From: Streptomyces coelicoflavus
Lineage (GTDB): Bacteria; Actinomycetota; Actinomycetes; Streptomycetales; Streptomycetaceae
Direction of reading: 5' to 3'
Assembly (NCBI RefSeq): GCF_003112555.1
Contig: NZ_BEWB01000013.1
Coordinates: 1 to 64,000, forward strand
DNA length: 64,000 bases
The notes beneath the pieces are model-generated. The model ran no database searches and was not told where the DNA came from. It saw only the letters and a list, made by a program, of their open reading frames with translations. The translations under genes were made by a program, and so were the position numbers. This document shows positions 19,038-27,052 of this stretch, piece after piece. Numbering within the stretch: position 1 is the stretch's first letter; each line of letters starts with the position of its first letter.

Positions 19038-19550
19038 TCAGGGGCGGGCGATCGGGGCCAGGACCGCGGTCGTGAGGGAGGCGAGGTCGGTGGGGGAGAG
19101 CTCGACCTCGAGGCCGCGGCGGCCTGCCGAGACGCAGATCGTGGGGTGGGCCGAGGCCGAGGCGTCCAGGACCGTCGGGAGGCGCTTTCGCTGGCCCAGC
19201 GGGGAGATGCCGCCGCGTACGTAGCCCGTGGTGCGCTCGGCCAGGGCCGGGTCGGCCATCGCCGCACGCTTGCCGCCGACCGCGGCCGCCAGCGCCTTGA
19301 GGTCCAGCTGGCCCGCCACGGGCACCACCGCGACCGTCAGCGCCCCGTCCACGTCCGCCACCAGCGTCTTGAACACCCGCTCCGGGGAGACGCCCGTCGC
19401 CTCGGCCGCCTCCTCGCCGTAGGACGGATGGGCCGGGTCGTGCTCGTAGGCGTGGACCGTGTACGTCACCCCGGCCGCGGTGAGCGCCACCGTGGCGGGC
19501 GTGCCGCCGGACTGCTGCTTCTTGTTCGCCTTGCTCGGCTTCTTCGCCAT
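19038..19550 (-). CDS. ybaK: YbaK/EbsC-type aminoacyl-tRNA deacylase
   Basis: 170-residue trans-editing protein of the YbaK family, which hydrolyses Cys-tRNA(Pro) and related mischarged tRNAs. Lysine-rich N-terminus, then the conserved RVFKTLVADVDG segment (the Lys is the functionally important residue in YbaK) and GGISPLGQRKRLPTVLD, the family's signature loop. Length matches the family (about 160). Followed by a 13-nt gap from the LON-domain gene upstream, so probably cotranscribed with it. Confidence 0.93.
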   Translation of the reverse strand: MAKKPSKANKKQQSGGTPATVALTAAGVTYTVHAYEHDPAHPSYGEEAAEATGVSPERVFKTLVADVDGALTVAVVPVAGQLDLKALAAAVGGKRAAMADPALAERTTGYVRGGISPLGQRKRLPTVLDASASAHPTICVSAGRRGLEVELSPTDLASLTTAVLAPIARP

Positions 19551-19563
19551 GGGGGTCAGTACC

Positions 19564-20304
19564 TCAGTTGAGACTCGTCGGGCCGCGCGTCAGTTCCTGC
19601 GCCGGCAGGGACGGCAGCGTACGGATGATGGAGGTCTCGGAGCGAAGGAGTTTCAGCTCGTCCCGCAGCCGCGAGGCGGTGTCCGGGGCCTGGAGCAGAC
19701 GCTGCTTCGTCGGCGTGTCCAGCATCATCGCGGCGGCGACCAGGTAGGAGACCACACCCGGTTCGTCCGGCAGCTCGGCGCCGGTCGCCAGCGACCGTTC
19801 GCGGGCCCCCGCCAGCCGCTTCTGGTACTGCCGGAAGGAGCGCAGCACGCCCTCGGCCAGCGCACCCGCCTCGTCGCCCGGTTCCTCGGGCAGCGGTTCC
19901 AGCTCGGCGGTCAGGAAGGGGCCCGACGCGTCCACGGAGGCCAGGCGCACCCGGTTGGTGCCGGTGGCGAGCACCTCGAAGGAGCCGTCGGCCCGCTCGC
20001 GGATGGTCGCCGCGTCCGCGACGCAGCCCACCTTGTGGAAGGCCTTGAGCGGGTCGGTCCCGAACCCGGCCGTCGGCCCCTGCTCGACGGTGGCCGTCGG
20101 GTCGGGCAGGCCGGGGGCGGTCCGGGCCACCTCGTGGCCGTCGCGGATCGCCACGACGGCGAACCGGCGTGGTTCGTCCTCCGAGGTCTTCAGCAACTCG
20201 CGCATCATGGCGCGGTAGCGCTCCTCGAAGACGTTGAGCGGAAGCACCAGCCCCGGGAACAGGACCGAGTTCAGGGGGAAGAGGGGGAGCCGGACGGTGG
20301 TCAC
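19564..20304 (-). CDS. LON substrate-binding-domain protein
   Basis: 246-residue stand-alone Lon N-terminal domain (PUA-like), without ATPase or protease parts. It begins with the family's RLPLFPLNSVLFPGLVLPL pattern. Such proteins are common in actinobacteria; a role in substrate recognition or peptidase assistance is inferred only. GTG at 20304 is chosen because the conserved domain begins three residues later; the frame continues upstream across the next gene. It is separated from the following upstream gene by 11 nt. Confidence 0.87.
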   Translation of the reverse strand: MTTVRLPLFPLNSVLFPGLVLPLNVFEERYRAMMRELLKTSEDEPRRFAVVAIRDGHEVARTAPGLPDPTATVEQGPTAGFGTDPLKAFHKVGCVADAATIRERADGSFEVLATGTNRVRLASVDASGPFLTAELEPLPEEPGDEAGALAEGVLRSFRQYQKRLAGARERSLATGAELPDEPGVVSYLVAAAMMLDTPTKQRLLQAPDTASRLRDELKLLRSETSIIRTLPSLPAQELTRGPTSLN

Positions 20305-20315
20305 GACGCAGAAGC

Positions 20316-21302
20316 CTAATGGGAGCCCGTCTCCAGGTGCGCACGGACGTCCGCGCGCACCTGGAGGAAACGGCCGAGCGGGTCGGGGTCGGCCGCGTCC
20401 CGCTCCCACGGGAAGGACGTGACGTACGGGCCGGTCAGCCGCAGTTGCTCCGCGGCCTCCCGGTGGCGTTCCAGGCGTACGAGGACGTAGACGAGCAGGT
20501 TCCGCAGCTCGGCCGCCCAGGGATCGGCCACCGGGTGGGCCGCCGAGAGGGCGGTCGCGCGGTCGGCGGCGTCGTCGAGGCGGGGGCGGTACGTGCGTAC
20601 GGAGGCGCCGTCGGCGGAGGCGCCGGTGGCCGTCAGGCAGATGAAGGCCGCACGCAGGGGCAGGGCCCGCAGGAGCGCGTCCTCGGGGGCGTCCTGGGCG
20701 GCCGTCTCCGCGAAGTCCAGGCACTCGCCGTGGGCCACGGGCGAGGCGTCGGCCAGGTACTCCAGGGCGGCGACATGGCTGCCGTAGTGGTGCGGGGAGC
20801 GGCGGACCGCCTGCTCCCACAGCCGTTCGAACTCGGCGTGCGGCGCGCGTGCGCCCCGCGCGGCGTCCAGCGCCGTCCGCCACGGCACCGGGTCGACGGG
20901 GCCGGCGGCCTCGGCGGCGGCGACGACCGAGGGGATCACCTGGCGCAGGAGTTCCGTGCGGGCCGGTGAGTACCAGTGCCGGTCGACCGTCAGGCGGGCC
21001 GCCACCAGTTGGGCGTCGGGGTCGTCCGGGTCGGTCGCCCGCCAGGTGTCGAGCCACTCGGAGCGGGAGCGGGCGAAGGCGGCGAGCCGGGTCGTGTAGC
21101 GGTCGCGGTGGTCCCATTCGGCGTTCTCGCGGGTACCGGAGAGGAGGCCGGCCGCGGGGCCGTGCTCACCGCGGGCCGCGGCGACGAGGGCGGGGGCGAG
21201 GCGGTCGTCGGGGGCGTCGAGGAGCACGTCGTCGTCTGGGGCGGGCCGCGGTGACCGGGGGCGGGCCCGGGCAGCGGCGGACCGCAGGAACGCGCGCAGC
21301 AT
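20316..21302 (-). CDS. Hypothetical helical protein, TPR-like
   Basis: 328-residue soluble protein, Ala/Arg-rich and predicted wholly helical, with recurring helix-turn-helix spacing (for example the LECLDFAETAAQ-like and LVYVLVRLERHREAAEQL segments) reminiscent of tetratricopeptide repeats. No catalytic motif is seen. Start placed at the ATG at 21302, the first methionine before the RAFLRSAAAR segment; no clear Shine-Dalgarno, so a GTG a little upstream is possible. It precedes the LON-domain and YbaK genes in the same direction. Confidence 0.65.
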   Translation of the reverse strand: MLRAFLRSAAARARPRSPRPAPDDDVLLDAPDDRLAPALVAAARGEHGPAAGLLSGTRENAEWDHRDRYTTRLAAFARSRSEWLDTWRATDPDDPDAQLVAARLTVDRHWYSPARTELLRQVIPSVVAAAEAAGPVDPVPWRTALDAARGARAPHAEFERLWEQAVRRSPHHYGSHVAALEYLADASPVAHGECLDFAETAAQDAPEDALLRALPLRAAFICLTATGASADGASVRTYRPRLDDAADRATALSAAHPVADPWAAELRNLLVYVLVRLERHREAAEQLRLTGPYVTSFPWERDAADPDPLGRFLQVRADVRAHLETGSH

Positions 21303-21427
21303 GGCCAGTACGACGGCCGAGGGTTCGGGATGGTTGTGCGGCCACGGCACCGCCTTCGGCCACTCGTGTTCCCGGCCGCACCGCCGTGCGGGTGGGGCGC
21401 GGGCGCGGGTCCCGTCCCCGGACGGGG

Positions 21428-23005
21428 TCAGCTGCGGCGGAGCAGCCGGGTGGCACCCGCCGCGACGGTGGTCGCCAGGACCCAGCCCAGCAGAACCAGC
21501 GCCGTCGACAGCCACTGCCAGCCGCCGTGGAGCTGCCAGGAGCCGGCCTGGCCCAGGTCGATCACCGGGAGGAGGAGGTCGAGGGCGAAGAGGGCCGGGT
21601 TCCAGTCCGGGTGTTCGCCGCTCTTCAGCGGCGGCGGCTCCGTGCGGGCGAAGGCGAGCGAGCCGGCCGCCCACAGCACCGCCATCCACACCGCCGCCCG
21701 GCCCGGCCGGTAGCCGTAGGCGACCGTCCAGTCCTGCGCGTAGCCCACCAGCTTCGCGGCGAGGGGGAGGCCCTCGCGGCGCCTGCGGTGCTTGGCGAGC
21801 AGCACCTCGCGGGCGTCCTCGTCCTCACCGCCGGCCCGCAGCACGGCGGCGAGGCGCTCGTACGGCTCCGGGTGGTACTCGGCGGTCGCGGCGCCCACCC
21901 AGCGCAGCCGCTTCGCCAGCGGGAACGGTCCGCGCGGCACCAGGTTCTCGTAGGCGAAGCCGCCCATGTGCAGCCGGCCGGGGCCCGGCCAGCTGTCCGC
22001 CCGGTCCATCAGGTTGACCACCCGCGCCCCCGACAGCACCACCCGCCCGCGCGCCGGACGCTCGCCCAGGAAGCGCAGCTCGGGCGTCTGCACCCGGCGC
22101 AGCGACAGCTCCTGGTCGTCGGTGAAGGTGAACCGCGCGTGCTCCAGGTCCAGCGCGTCGCCGAACCGCCCGTCGTCGAGGCGGACCCCGCCCTCGCACT
22201 CGAAGCGCTGGATGCGGGTGCCCTGCGCGGGCGTGGTGCCGCGCAGCAGCGGGCTGCCCAGGCCCGCCGGCGTCAGGTACAGGGTGCGCTCCACCGTCAG
22301 CTGCGGGGCGTTCAGCGCGTGCCGCGTGTACGGGTTGAGGAGCCGGGCGCCGCGCAGGCTCAGCGACACGCCGACCTGGGCGCTGCGCAGACTCACCTCG
22401 CCGTGCGACTCCAGCATCTCGGCCTGGAGGTCCTGCCCGACCGTCATGCCGTCCGCCGCTATCGAGCGCCCGCTGCGGTCCCGGTGCACGATCGCCTGGT
22501 TGAGCAGCAGGTCGGTGCCTATCTGCGCGTCCGTGAGCCGGATGCCGCCCGGAAAGCGGGAGCGCGGCAGGTGCAGGTCGCCCTCGGTGTGCAGCCGGGC
22601 CGCCTCCAGGCGCGGCACCGCGCAGTCCACCATCCGCACCGTCGTGAACCGGGTCTCCGGCAGCAGCACCTCCCGGTCGAACCGGCAGCGCCGCAGCTCC
22701 ACGTACGGCACCACCGTGCCGCCCGCCAGGTCCATCGTGTCGCTGATCCGCACCCCCACCAGCTGCAGCGAGGACACCCGGCCCGCGAGGGCCGGCGGGC
22801 CGTCGAGCAGCAGCCAGCACACGACGCGGGCGCGCACGGTCCGCTCCGGTCCCCACGGCTGCCCGCCGTGCGGGTCGTCGACGAGCGCGTCGCCGCTGCT
22901 CAGGTCGTACACACTGCCGTTGCGGAAGGCCTGCCACATGCCGGCCTCGGCGGTGGTCAGGTCGTCCGGCAGCTCTCCGTCACGACGGCCGGCCCCCTCG
23001 GTCAC
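21428..23005 (-). CDS. Repeat-rich (beta-helix-like) membrane protein
   Basis: 525-residue protein of unknown function. Residues about 75-370 consist of irregular repeats of roughly 20-24 residues with hydrophobic-x-hydrophobic strands (GDLHLPRSRF, GVSLSLRGARL, FECEGGVRLDDGRF), the look of a right-handed beta-helix related to pentapeptide-type proteins. A helical linker (about 370-430) is followed by two or three membrane segments at the C-terminus (about 440-460, 470-490, 500-520). So a solenoid domain is tethered to the membrane. Start GTG at 23005. It is divergent from hisD across a 199-nt region containing a palindrome. Confidence 0.75.
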   Translation of the reverse strand: MTEGAGRRDGELPDDLTTAEAGMWQAFRNGSVYDLSSGDALVDDPHGGQPWGPERTVRARVVCWLLLDGPPALAGRVSSLQLVGVRISDTMDLAGGTVVPYVELRRCRFDREVLLPETRFTTVRMVDCAVPRLEAARLHTEGDLHLPRSRFPGGIRLTDAQIGTDLLLNQAIVHRDRSGRSIAADGMTVGQDLQAEMLESHGEVSLRSAQVGVSLSLRGARLLNPYTRHALNAPQLTVERTLYLTPAGLGSPLLRGTTPAQGTRIQRFECEGGVRLDDGRFGDALDLEHARFTFTDDQELSLRRVQTPELRFLGERPARGRVVLSGARVVNLMDRADSWPGPGRLHMGGFAYENLVPRGPFPLAKRLRWVGAATAEYHPEPYERLAAVLRAGGEDEDAREVLLAKHRRRREGLPLAAKLVGYAQDWTVAYGYRPGRAAVWMAVLWAAGSLAFARTEPPPLKSGEHPDWNPALFALDLLLPVIDLGQAGSWQLHGGWQWLSTALVLLGWVLATTVAAGATRLLRRS

Positions 23006-23145
23006 GGTGCTTCACTCCCTCCCCGGCTACTCGTCGGTCGCTCACGCTTCGTACAACCGTTCATGCCCACTGAGTGACCTTCCGAACACTCAAAGTGAGC
23101 ACGGATCGCGCGAGTTCACCCCGGGCCGTGAGCTCCGTCGCGTTC

Positions 23146-23164
23146 CGTATCAGCCATTGATACG
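23146..23164. promoter_or_regulatory. Palindrome upstream of hisD
   Basis: Perfect inverted repeat CGTATCA-gccat-TGATACG, 41-59 nt upstream of the hisD start, in the divergent region with the beta-helix-protein gene. The candidate hisD -10 (GAGAAT, 23192-23197, 7 nt before the GTG) lies just downstream, so a bound protein would sit at or above the -35 position. Candidate operator for the his operon; the binding protein is unknown. Confidence 0.5.
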
Positions 23165-23204
23165 CGCGGACCGCGCCGGACGCGGGTCTGAGAGAATTGG
23201 TTCC

Positions 23205-24530
23205 GTGATCTCCCGAATCGATCTGCGCGGCGACGCCCTCCCCGAGGGCCCCGCCCTGCGCGACCTGCTGCCCCGAGCCGACTTCGACGTCTCGGTCGCC
23301 CTGGAGAAGGTGCGTCCGATCTGCGAGGCCGTGCATCATCGCGGGGACGCGGCGCTGATCGACTTCACCGAGCAGTTCGACGGCGTCCGGCTGGAGCGGG
23401 TGCGCGTCCCGGCCGAGGAGCTGACCCGCGCCCTGGAGGGGCTCGACAAGGACGTGCGCGCCGCGCTCGAGGAGTCCATCCGCCGCGCCCGGCTCGTCCA
23501 CCGCGAGCAGCGCCGCACCACGCACACCACCCAGGTCGTGCCCGGCGGTTCGGTCACCGAGAAGTGGGTTCCGGTCGAGCGGGTCGGGCTGTACGTGCCC
23601 GGCGGCCGGTCGGTCTACCCGTCGTCCGTGATCATGAACGTGGTGCCCGCGCAGGAGGCCGGGGTCGGCTCGATCGCGCTCGCCTCGCCGGCGCAGGCCG
23701 AGTTCGGCGGCATCCCGCACCCCACCATCCTGGCCGCCTGCGCCCTGCTCGGCGTCGACGAGGTGTACGCGGCCGGCGGCGCCACCGCCGTCGCGATGTT
23801 CGCCTACGGCACCGAGTCCTGCCCGCCCGCCAACATGGTCACCGGCCCCGGCAACATCTGGGTCGCCGCCGCCAAGCGCTTCTTCACCGGGAAGATCGGC
23901 ATCGACGCCGAGGCGGGCCCGACCGAGATCGCCGTCCTGGCGGACTCGACCGCCGACCCGGTGCACGTCGCCTCCGACCTGATCAGCCAGGCCGAGCACG
24001 ACCCGCTGGCCGCCGCCGTCCTGGTCACCGACTCCGTGGAGCTGGCGGACGCGGTGGAGAAGGAGCTGGAGCCGCAGGTCGAGGCCACCAAGCACATCGA
24101 GGACCGGATCCGCCCGGCCCTCGCCGGCCGCCAGTCCGCGATCGTCCTCGTCGACGGCCTGGACGAGGGCCTGCGCGTGGTCGACGCCTACGGCGCCGAG
24201 CACCTGGAGATCCAGACCGCCGACGCCGCCGCCGTCGCCGACCGGGTCAGGAACGCCGGCGCGGTCTTCGTCGGCCCCTGGGCACCCGTGTCGCTCGGCG
24301 ACTACGCGGCCGGGTCCAACCACGTCCTGCCCACCGGCGGCTGCGCCTGCCACTCCTCGGGCCTGTCCGTGCAGTCCTTCCTGCGCGGCATCCACATCGT
24401 CGACTACACGCGCGACGCGCTCGCCGAGGTCGCGCACCACGTGGTGACGCTGGCGGAGGCCGAGGACCTGCCCGCGCACGGCGCGGCGATCAAGGCGAGG
24501 TTCGAGTGGAAGGTCCCGGAAAGCAAGTGA
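23205..24530 (+). CDS. hisD: Histidinol dehydrogenase
   Basis: Zinc enzyme of 441 residues catalysing the last two steps of histidine synthesis (histidinol to histidine, NAD-dependent). Family markers are GLYVPGGRSVYPSSVIMN, the GPGNIWVAAAKR segment, AGPTEIAVLAD and GCACHSSGLSVQSF with the conserved His. GTG start at 23205 gives the normal family length; the frame is open for over 1 kb upstream but that is antisense to another gene. GTGA overlap with hisC. First gene of the his operon. Confidence 0.97.
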   Translation: MISRIDLRGDALPEGPALRDLLPRADFDVSVALEKVRPICEAVHHRGDAALIDFTEQFDGVRLERVRVPAEELTRALEGLDKDVRAALEESIRRARLVHREQRRTTHTTQVVPGGSVTEKWVPVERVGLYVPGGRSVYPSSVIMNVVPAQEAGVGSIALASPAQAEFGGIPHPTILAACALLGVDEVYAAGGATAVAMFAYGTESCPPANMVTGPGNIWVAAAKRFFTGKIGIDAEAGPTEIAVLADSTADPVHVASDLISQAEHDPLAAAVLVTDSVELADAVEKELEPQVEATKHIEDRIRPALAGRQSAIVLVDGLDEGLRVVDAYGAEHLEIQTADAAAVADRVRNAGAVFVGPWAPVSLGDYAAGSNHVLPTGGCACHSSGLSVQSFLRGIHIVDYTRDALAEVAHHVVTLAEAEDLPAHGAAIKARFEWKVPESK

Positions 24531-25636
24531 CGTTCGGCATCGACGATCTCCCCGTACGGGACGAGCTGCGCGGCAAGTCCCCCTACGGCGCGCCCCAGCT
24601 GGACGTGCCGGTACGGCTGAACACCAACGAGAACCCCTACCCGCTGCCCGAGGCACTGGTCGAGCGGATCACCGAGCGGGTCCGCGAGGCCGCCCGCGAC
24701 CTCAACCGCTACCCCGACCGGGACGCCGTCGAGCTGCGCGCGGGGCTGGCCCGCTACCTGACGGACACCTCCGGACACCCCCTGGACGTGAGCAACGTCT
24801 GGGCGGCCAACGGCTCCAACGAGGTCATCCAGCAACTGCTGCAGACCTTCGGCGGACCGGGCCGCACCGCGATCGGCTTCGAGCCGTCGTACTCGATGCA
24901 CGGCCTCATCGCGCGCGGCACCGGCACCGGCTGGATCTCCGGGCCGCGCCACGAGGACTTCACCATCGACGTGCCCGCCGCCGCGCGGGCGATCGCCGAG
25001 CACCGCCCGGACGTCGTCTTCGTCACCACCCCCAACAACCCCACGGGGACCGCGGTTCCGGCCGAGACGGTCCTCGCCCTGTACGAGGCCGCCCAGGCGG
25101 CGAAGCCGTCCATGGTCGTGGTGGACGAGGCGTACATCGAGTTCAGCCACGGCGCGTCCCTGCTGCCGCTGCTCGACGGCCGGCCGAACCTGGTCGTCTC
25201 CCGCACCATGTCGAAGGCGTTCGGCGCGGCGGGCCTGCGCCTCGGCTACCTCGCCGCGCACCCGGCCGTCGTCGACGCCGTCCAGCTCGTACGGCTGCCG
25301 TACCACCTGTCGGCCGTCACCCAGGCGACCGCACTGGCCGCCCTGGAGCACACGGACACGCTGCTCAAGTACGTCGAGCAGCTGAAGACCGAGCGGGACC
25401 GGCTCGTCGCCGAACTGCGGGCCGTCGGCTACGAGGTGACCGAGTCCGACGCCAACTTCGTCCAGTTCGGGCGGTTCGCCGACTCGCACGAGACCTGGCG
25501 GAAGATCCTCGACCGGGGCGTCCTGGTCCGGGACAACGGCGTACCGGGGTGGCTGCGGGTCACCGCCGGCACCCCGGAGGAGAACGACGCGTTCCTCGAC
25601 GCGGTACGTGAAGTCAAGAAGGAGCAGAACACATGA
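24527..25636 (+). CDS. hisC: Histidinol-phosphate aminotransferase
   Basis: PLP-dependent aminotransferase of 369 residues, fold type I. LNTNENPYPLP at the N-terminus, TPNNPTGTAVP, VVDEAYIEF (PLP-ring Asp) and SRTMSKAFGAAGLRLGY with the Schiff-base lysine. Start GTG overlaps the hisD stop; the stop overlaps hisB by ATGA. The order hisDCB is the usual actinobacterial one. Confidence 0.97.
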   Translation: MTFGIDDLPVRDELRGKSPYGAPQLDVPVRLNTNENPYPLPEALVERITERVREAARDLNRYPDRDAVELRAGLARYLTDTSGHPLDVSNVWAANGSNEVIQQLLQTFGGPGRTAIGFEPSYSMHGLIARGTGTGWISGPRHEDFTIDVPAAARAIAEHRPDVVFVTTPNNPTGTAVPAETVLALYEAAQAAKPSMVVVDEAYIEFSHGASLLPLLDGRPNLVVSRTMSKAFGAAGLRLGYLAAHPAVVDAVQLVRLPYHLSAVTQATALAALEHTDTLLKYVEQLKTERDRLVAELRAVGYEVTESDANFVQFGRFADSHETWRKILDRGVLVRDNGVPGWLRVTAGTPEENDAFLDAVREVKKEQNT

Positions 25637-26226
25637 GCCGCGTGGGACGCGTGGAGCGCACGACCAAGGAGACCTCGGTCCTCGTCGAGATCGACCTCGA
25701 CGGCACCGGCAAGACCGACATCGCCACCGGTGTCGGCTTCTACGACCACATGCTCGACCAGCTCGGCCGGCACGGCCTGTTCGACCTGACCGTGAAGACC
25801 GACGGCGACCTGCACATCGACTCCCACCACACCATCGAGGACACCGCCCTCGCGCTGGGCGCCGCCTTCAAGCAGGCCCTCGGCGACAAGGTGGGCATCT
25901 ACCGCTTCGGCAACTGCACGGTCCCGCTGGACGAGTCCCTCGCCCAGGTCACCGTCGACCTCTCCGGCCGCCCCTACCTCGTGCACACCGAGCCCGAGAA
26001 CATGGCGCCGATGATCGGCGAGTACGACGTGACGATGACCCGGCACATCCTGGAGTCCTTCGTCGCCCAGGCCCAGATCGCCCTGCACGTGCACGTGCCC
26101 TACGGGCGCAACGCGCACCACATCGTGGAGTGCCAGTTCAAGGCGCTGGCCCGGGCCCTGCGCTACGCATCCGAGCGCGACCCGCGCGCGGCCGGCATCC
26201 TGCCTTCCACGAAGGGCGCGCTCTAA
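25633..26226 (+). CDS. hisB: Imidazoleglycerol-phosphate dehydratase
   Basis: 197-residue monofunctional IGPD (no histidinol-phosphatase domain), a manganese enzyme. Metal-binding motifs HHTIEDTALALG and GRNAHHIVECQFKALARAL (with DSHHT and HH-x-x-E) are intact. ATGA overlap with hisC; only 3 nt separate it from the small membrane peptide gene. Confidence 0.97.
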   Translation: MSRVGRVERTTKETSVLVEIDLDGTGKTDIATGVGFYDHMLDQLGRHGLFDLTVKTDGDLHIDSHHTIEDTALALGAAFKQALGDKVGIYRFGNCTVPLDESLAQVTVDLSGRPYLVHTEPENMAPMIGEYDVTMTRHILESFVAQAQIALHVHVPYGRNAHHIVECQFKALARALRYASERDPRAAGILPSTKGAL

Positions 26227-26229
26227 CCG

Positions 26230-26394
26230 ATGAACGGTACGTCCACCGCACTGATCCTCGTCGGCCTCTTCCTGGCCGGCGGCATCTACTCCTTCGCCAA
26301 GCAGCAGATGCCCAAGGGCCTGATCGTGCTGCTGTCCATCGGCGCCGGCATGTGTCTGCTCGCGGGCGTCCTGAGGCTGGAGGTCTGGAGTTGA
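26230..26394 (+). CDS. 54-residue membrane peptide inside the his operon
   Basis: Small gene below ordinary ORF cutoffs, between hisB and hisH. The product has two hydrophobic segments (about residues 6-22 and 31-48) joined by a short basic loop (FAKQQMPKG), so a helical hairpin with the loop probably cytoplasmic. ATG starts 3 nt after the hisB stop; its stop overlaps the hisH TTG start (TTGA), which means it sits in the coupled translational chain. The ACCG context before ATG gives no strong Shine-Dalgarno, consistent with coupling to hisB. No known His enzyme is this small; a membrane-associated or regulatory role is guesswork. Confidence 0.85.
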   Translation: MNGTSTALILVGLFLAGGIYSFAKQQMPKGLIVLLSIGAGMCLLAGVLRLEVWS

Positions 26395-27029
26395 CCGCCA
26401 AGCGGGTCGTCGTCTTCGACTACGGCTTCGGCAACGTCCGTTCCGCCGAGCGCGCCCTCGCGCGCGCGGGCGCCGACGTCGAGATCACCCGTGACTACGA
26501 CAAGGCGATGAACGCCGACGGGCTGCTGGTCCCCGGTGTCGGCGCCTTCGCCGCCTGCATGGACGGCCTCAAGGCCGCCCGCGGCGACTGGATCGTCGAC
26601 CGCAGGCTGTCGGGCGGACGCCCCGTCATGGGCATCTGCGTCGGCATGCAGATCCTCTTCTCGCGCGGCATCGAGCACGACGTGGAGGCCGAGGGCCTGG
26701 ACGAGTGGCCCGGCACGGTCGGACCGCTCCAGGCCGACGTCGTGCCCCACATGGGCTGGAACACGGTCGAGGCGCCGGCCGACTCCCAGCTCTTCGCCGG
26801 CCTGGACGCCGACGCCCGCTTCTACTTCGTGCACTCCTACGCCGTCCACGAGTGGAACCAGGAGTCGCACAACCCGCTGCTCGCCGAGCCCAGGGTCACC
26901 TGGGCCACGCACGGCGAGCCCTTCGTGGCCGCGGTGGAGAACGGCGCGCTGTGGGCCACGCAGTTCCACCCCGAGAAGTCCGGCGACGCGGGCGCCCAGC
27001 TCCTCACCAACTGGATCGAGACCCTGTAG
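26391..27029 (+). CDS. hisH: Imidazole glycerol phosphate synthase, glutaminase subunit
   Basis: Class I glutamine amidotransferase of 212 residues that supplies ammonia to HisF. Nucleophile Cys in GICVGMQ, His/Glu in QFHPEKSG. The start is an uncommon TTG at 26391 (overlapping the previous stop), supported by the conserved VVVFDYGFGNVRS beginning five residues later and by GGAGG 8 nt upstream. No other start gives an intact N-terminus. Confidence 0.94.
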   Translation: MTAKRVVVFDYGFGNVRSAERALARAGADVEITRDYDKAMNADGLLVPGVGAFAACMDGLKAARGDWIVDRRLSGGRPVMGICVGMQILFSRGIEHDVEAEGLDEWPGTVGPLQADVVPHMGWNTVEAPADSQLFAGLDADARFYFVHSYAVHEWNQESHNPLLAEPRVTWATHGEPFVAAVENGALWATQFHPEKSGDAGAQLLTNWIETL

Positions 27030-27052
27030 AGATGAGCCCGGTAGAGATGAGC
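27026..27052 (+). repeat. Duplicated start-codon context before priA
   Basis: Twelve-base direct repeat GTAGAGATGAGC at 27026-27037 and 27041-27052 with spacer CCG. Each copy has an in-frame ATG (27032, 27047), 15 nt apart; the first copy contains the hisH stop codon (TAG). It is a tandem duplication of the translation start region. Confidence 0.85.

Noticed and set aside
26705..27031. Long N-terminal extension of PriA reading through hisH
   Set aside because: This is an out-of-frame shadow of hisH; PriA's known fold begins at LELLPAV just after 27047.
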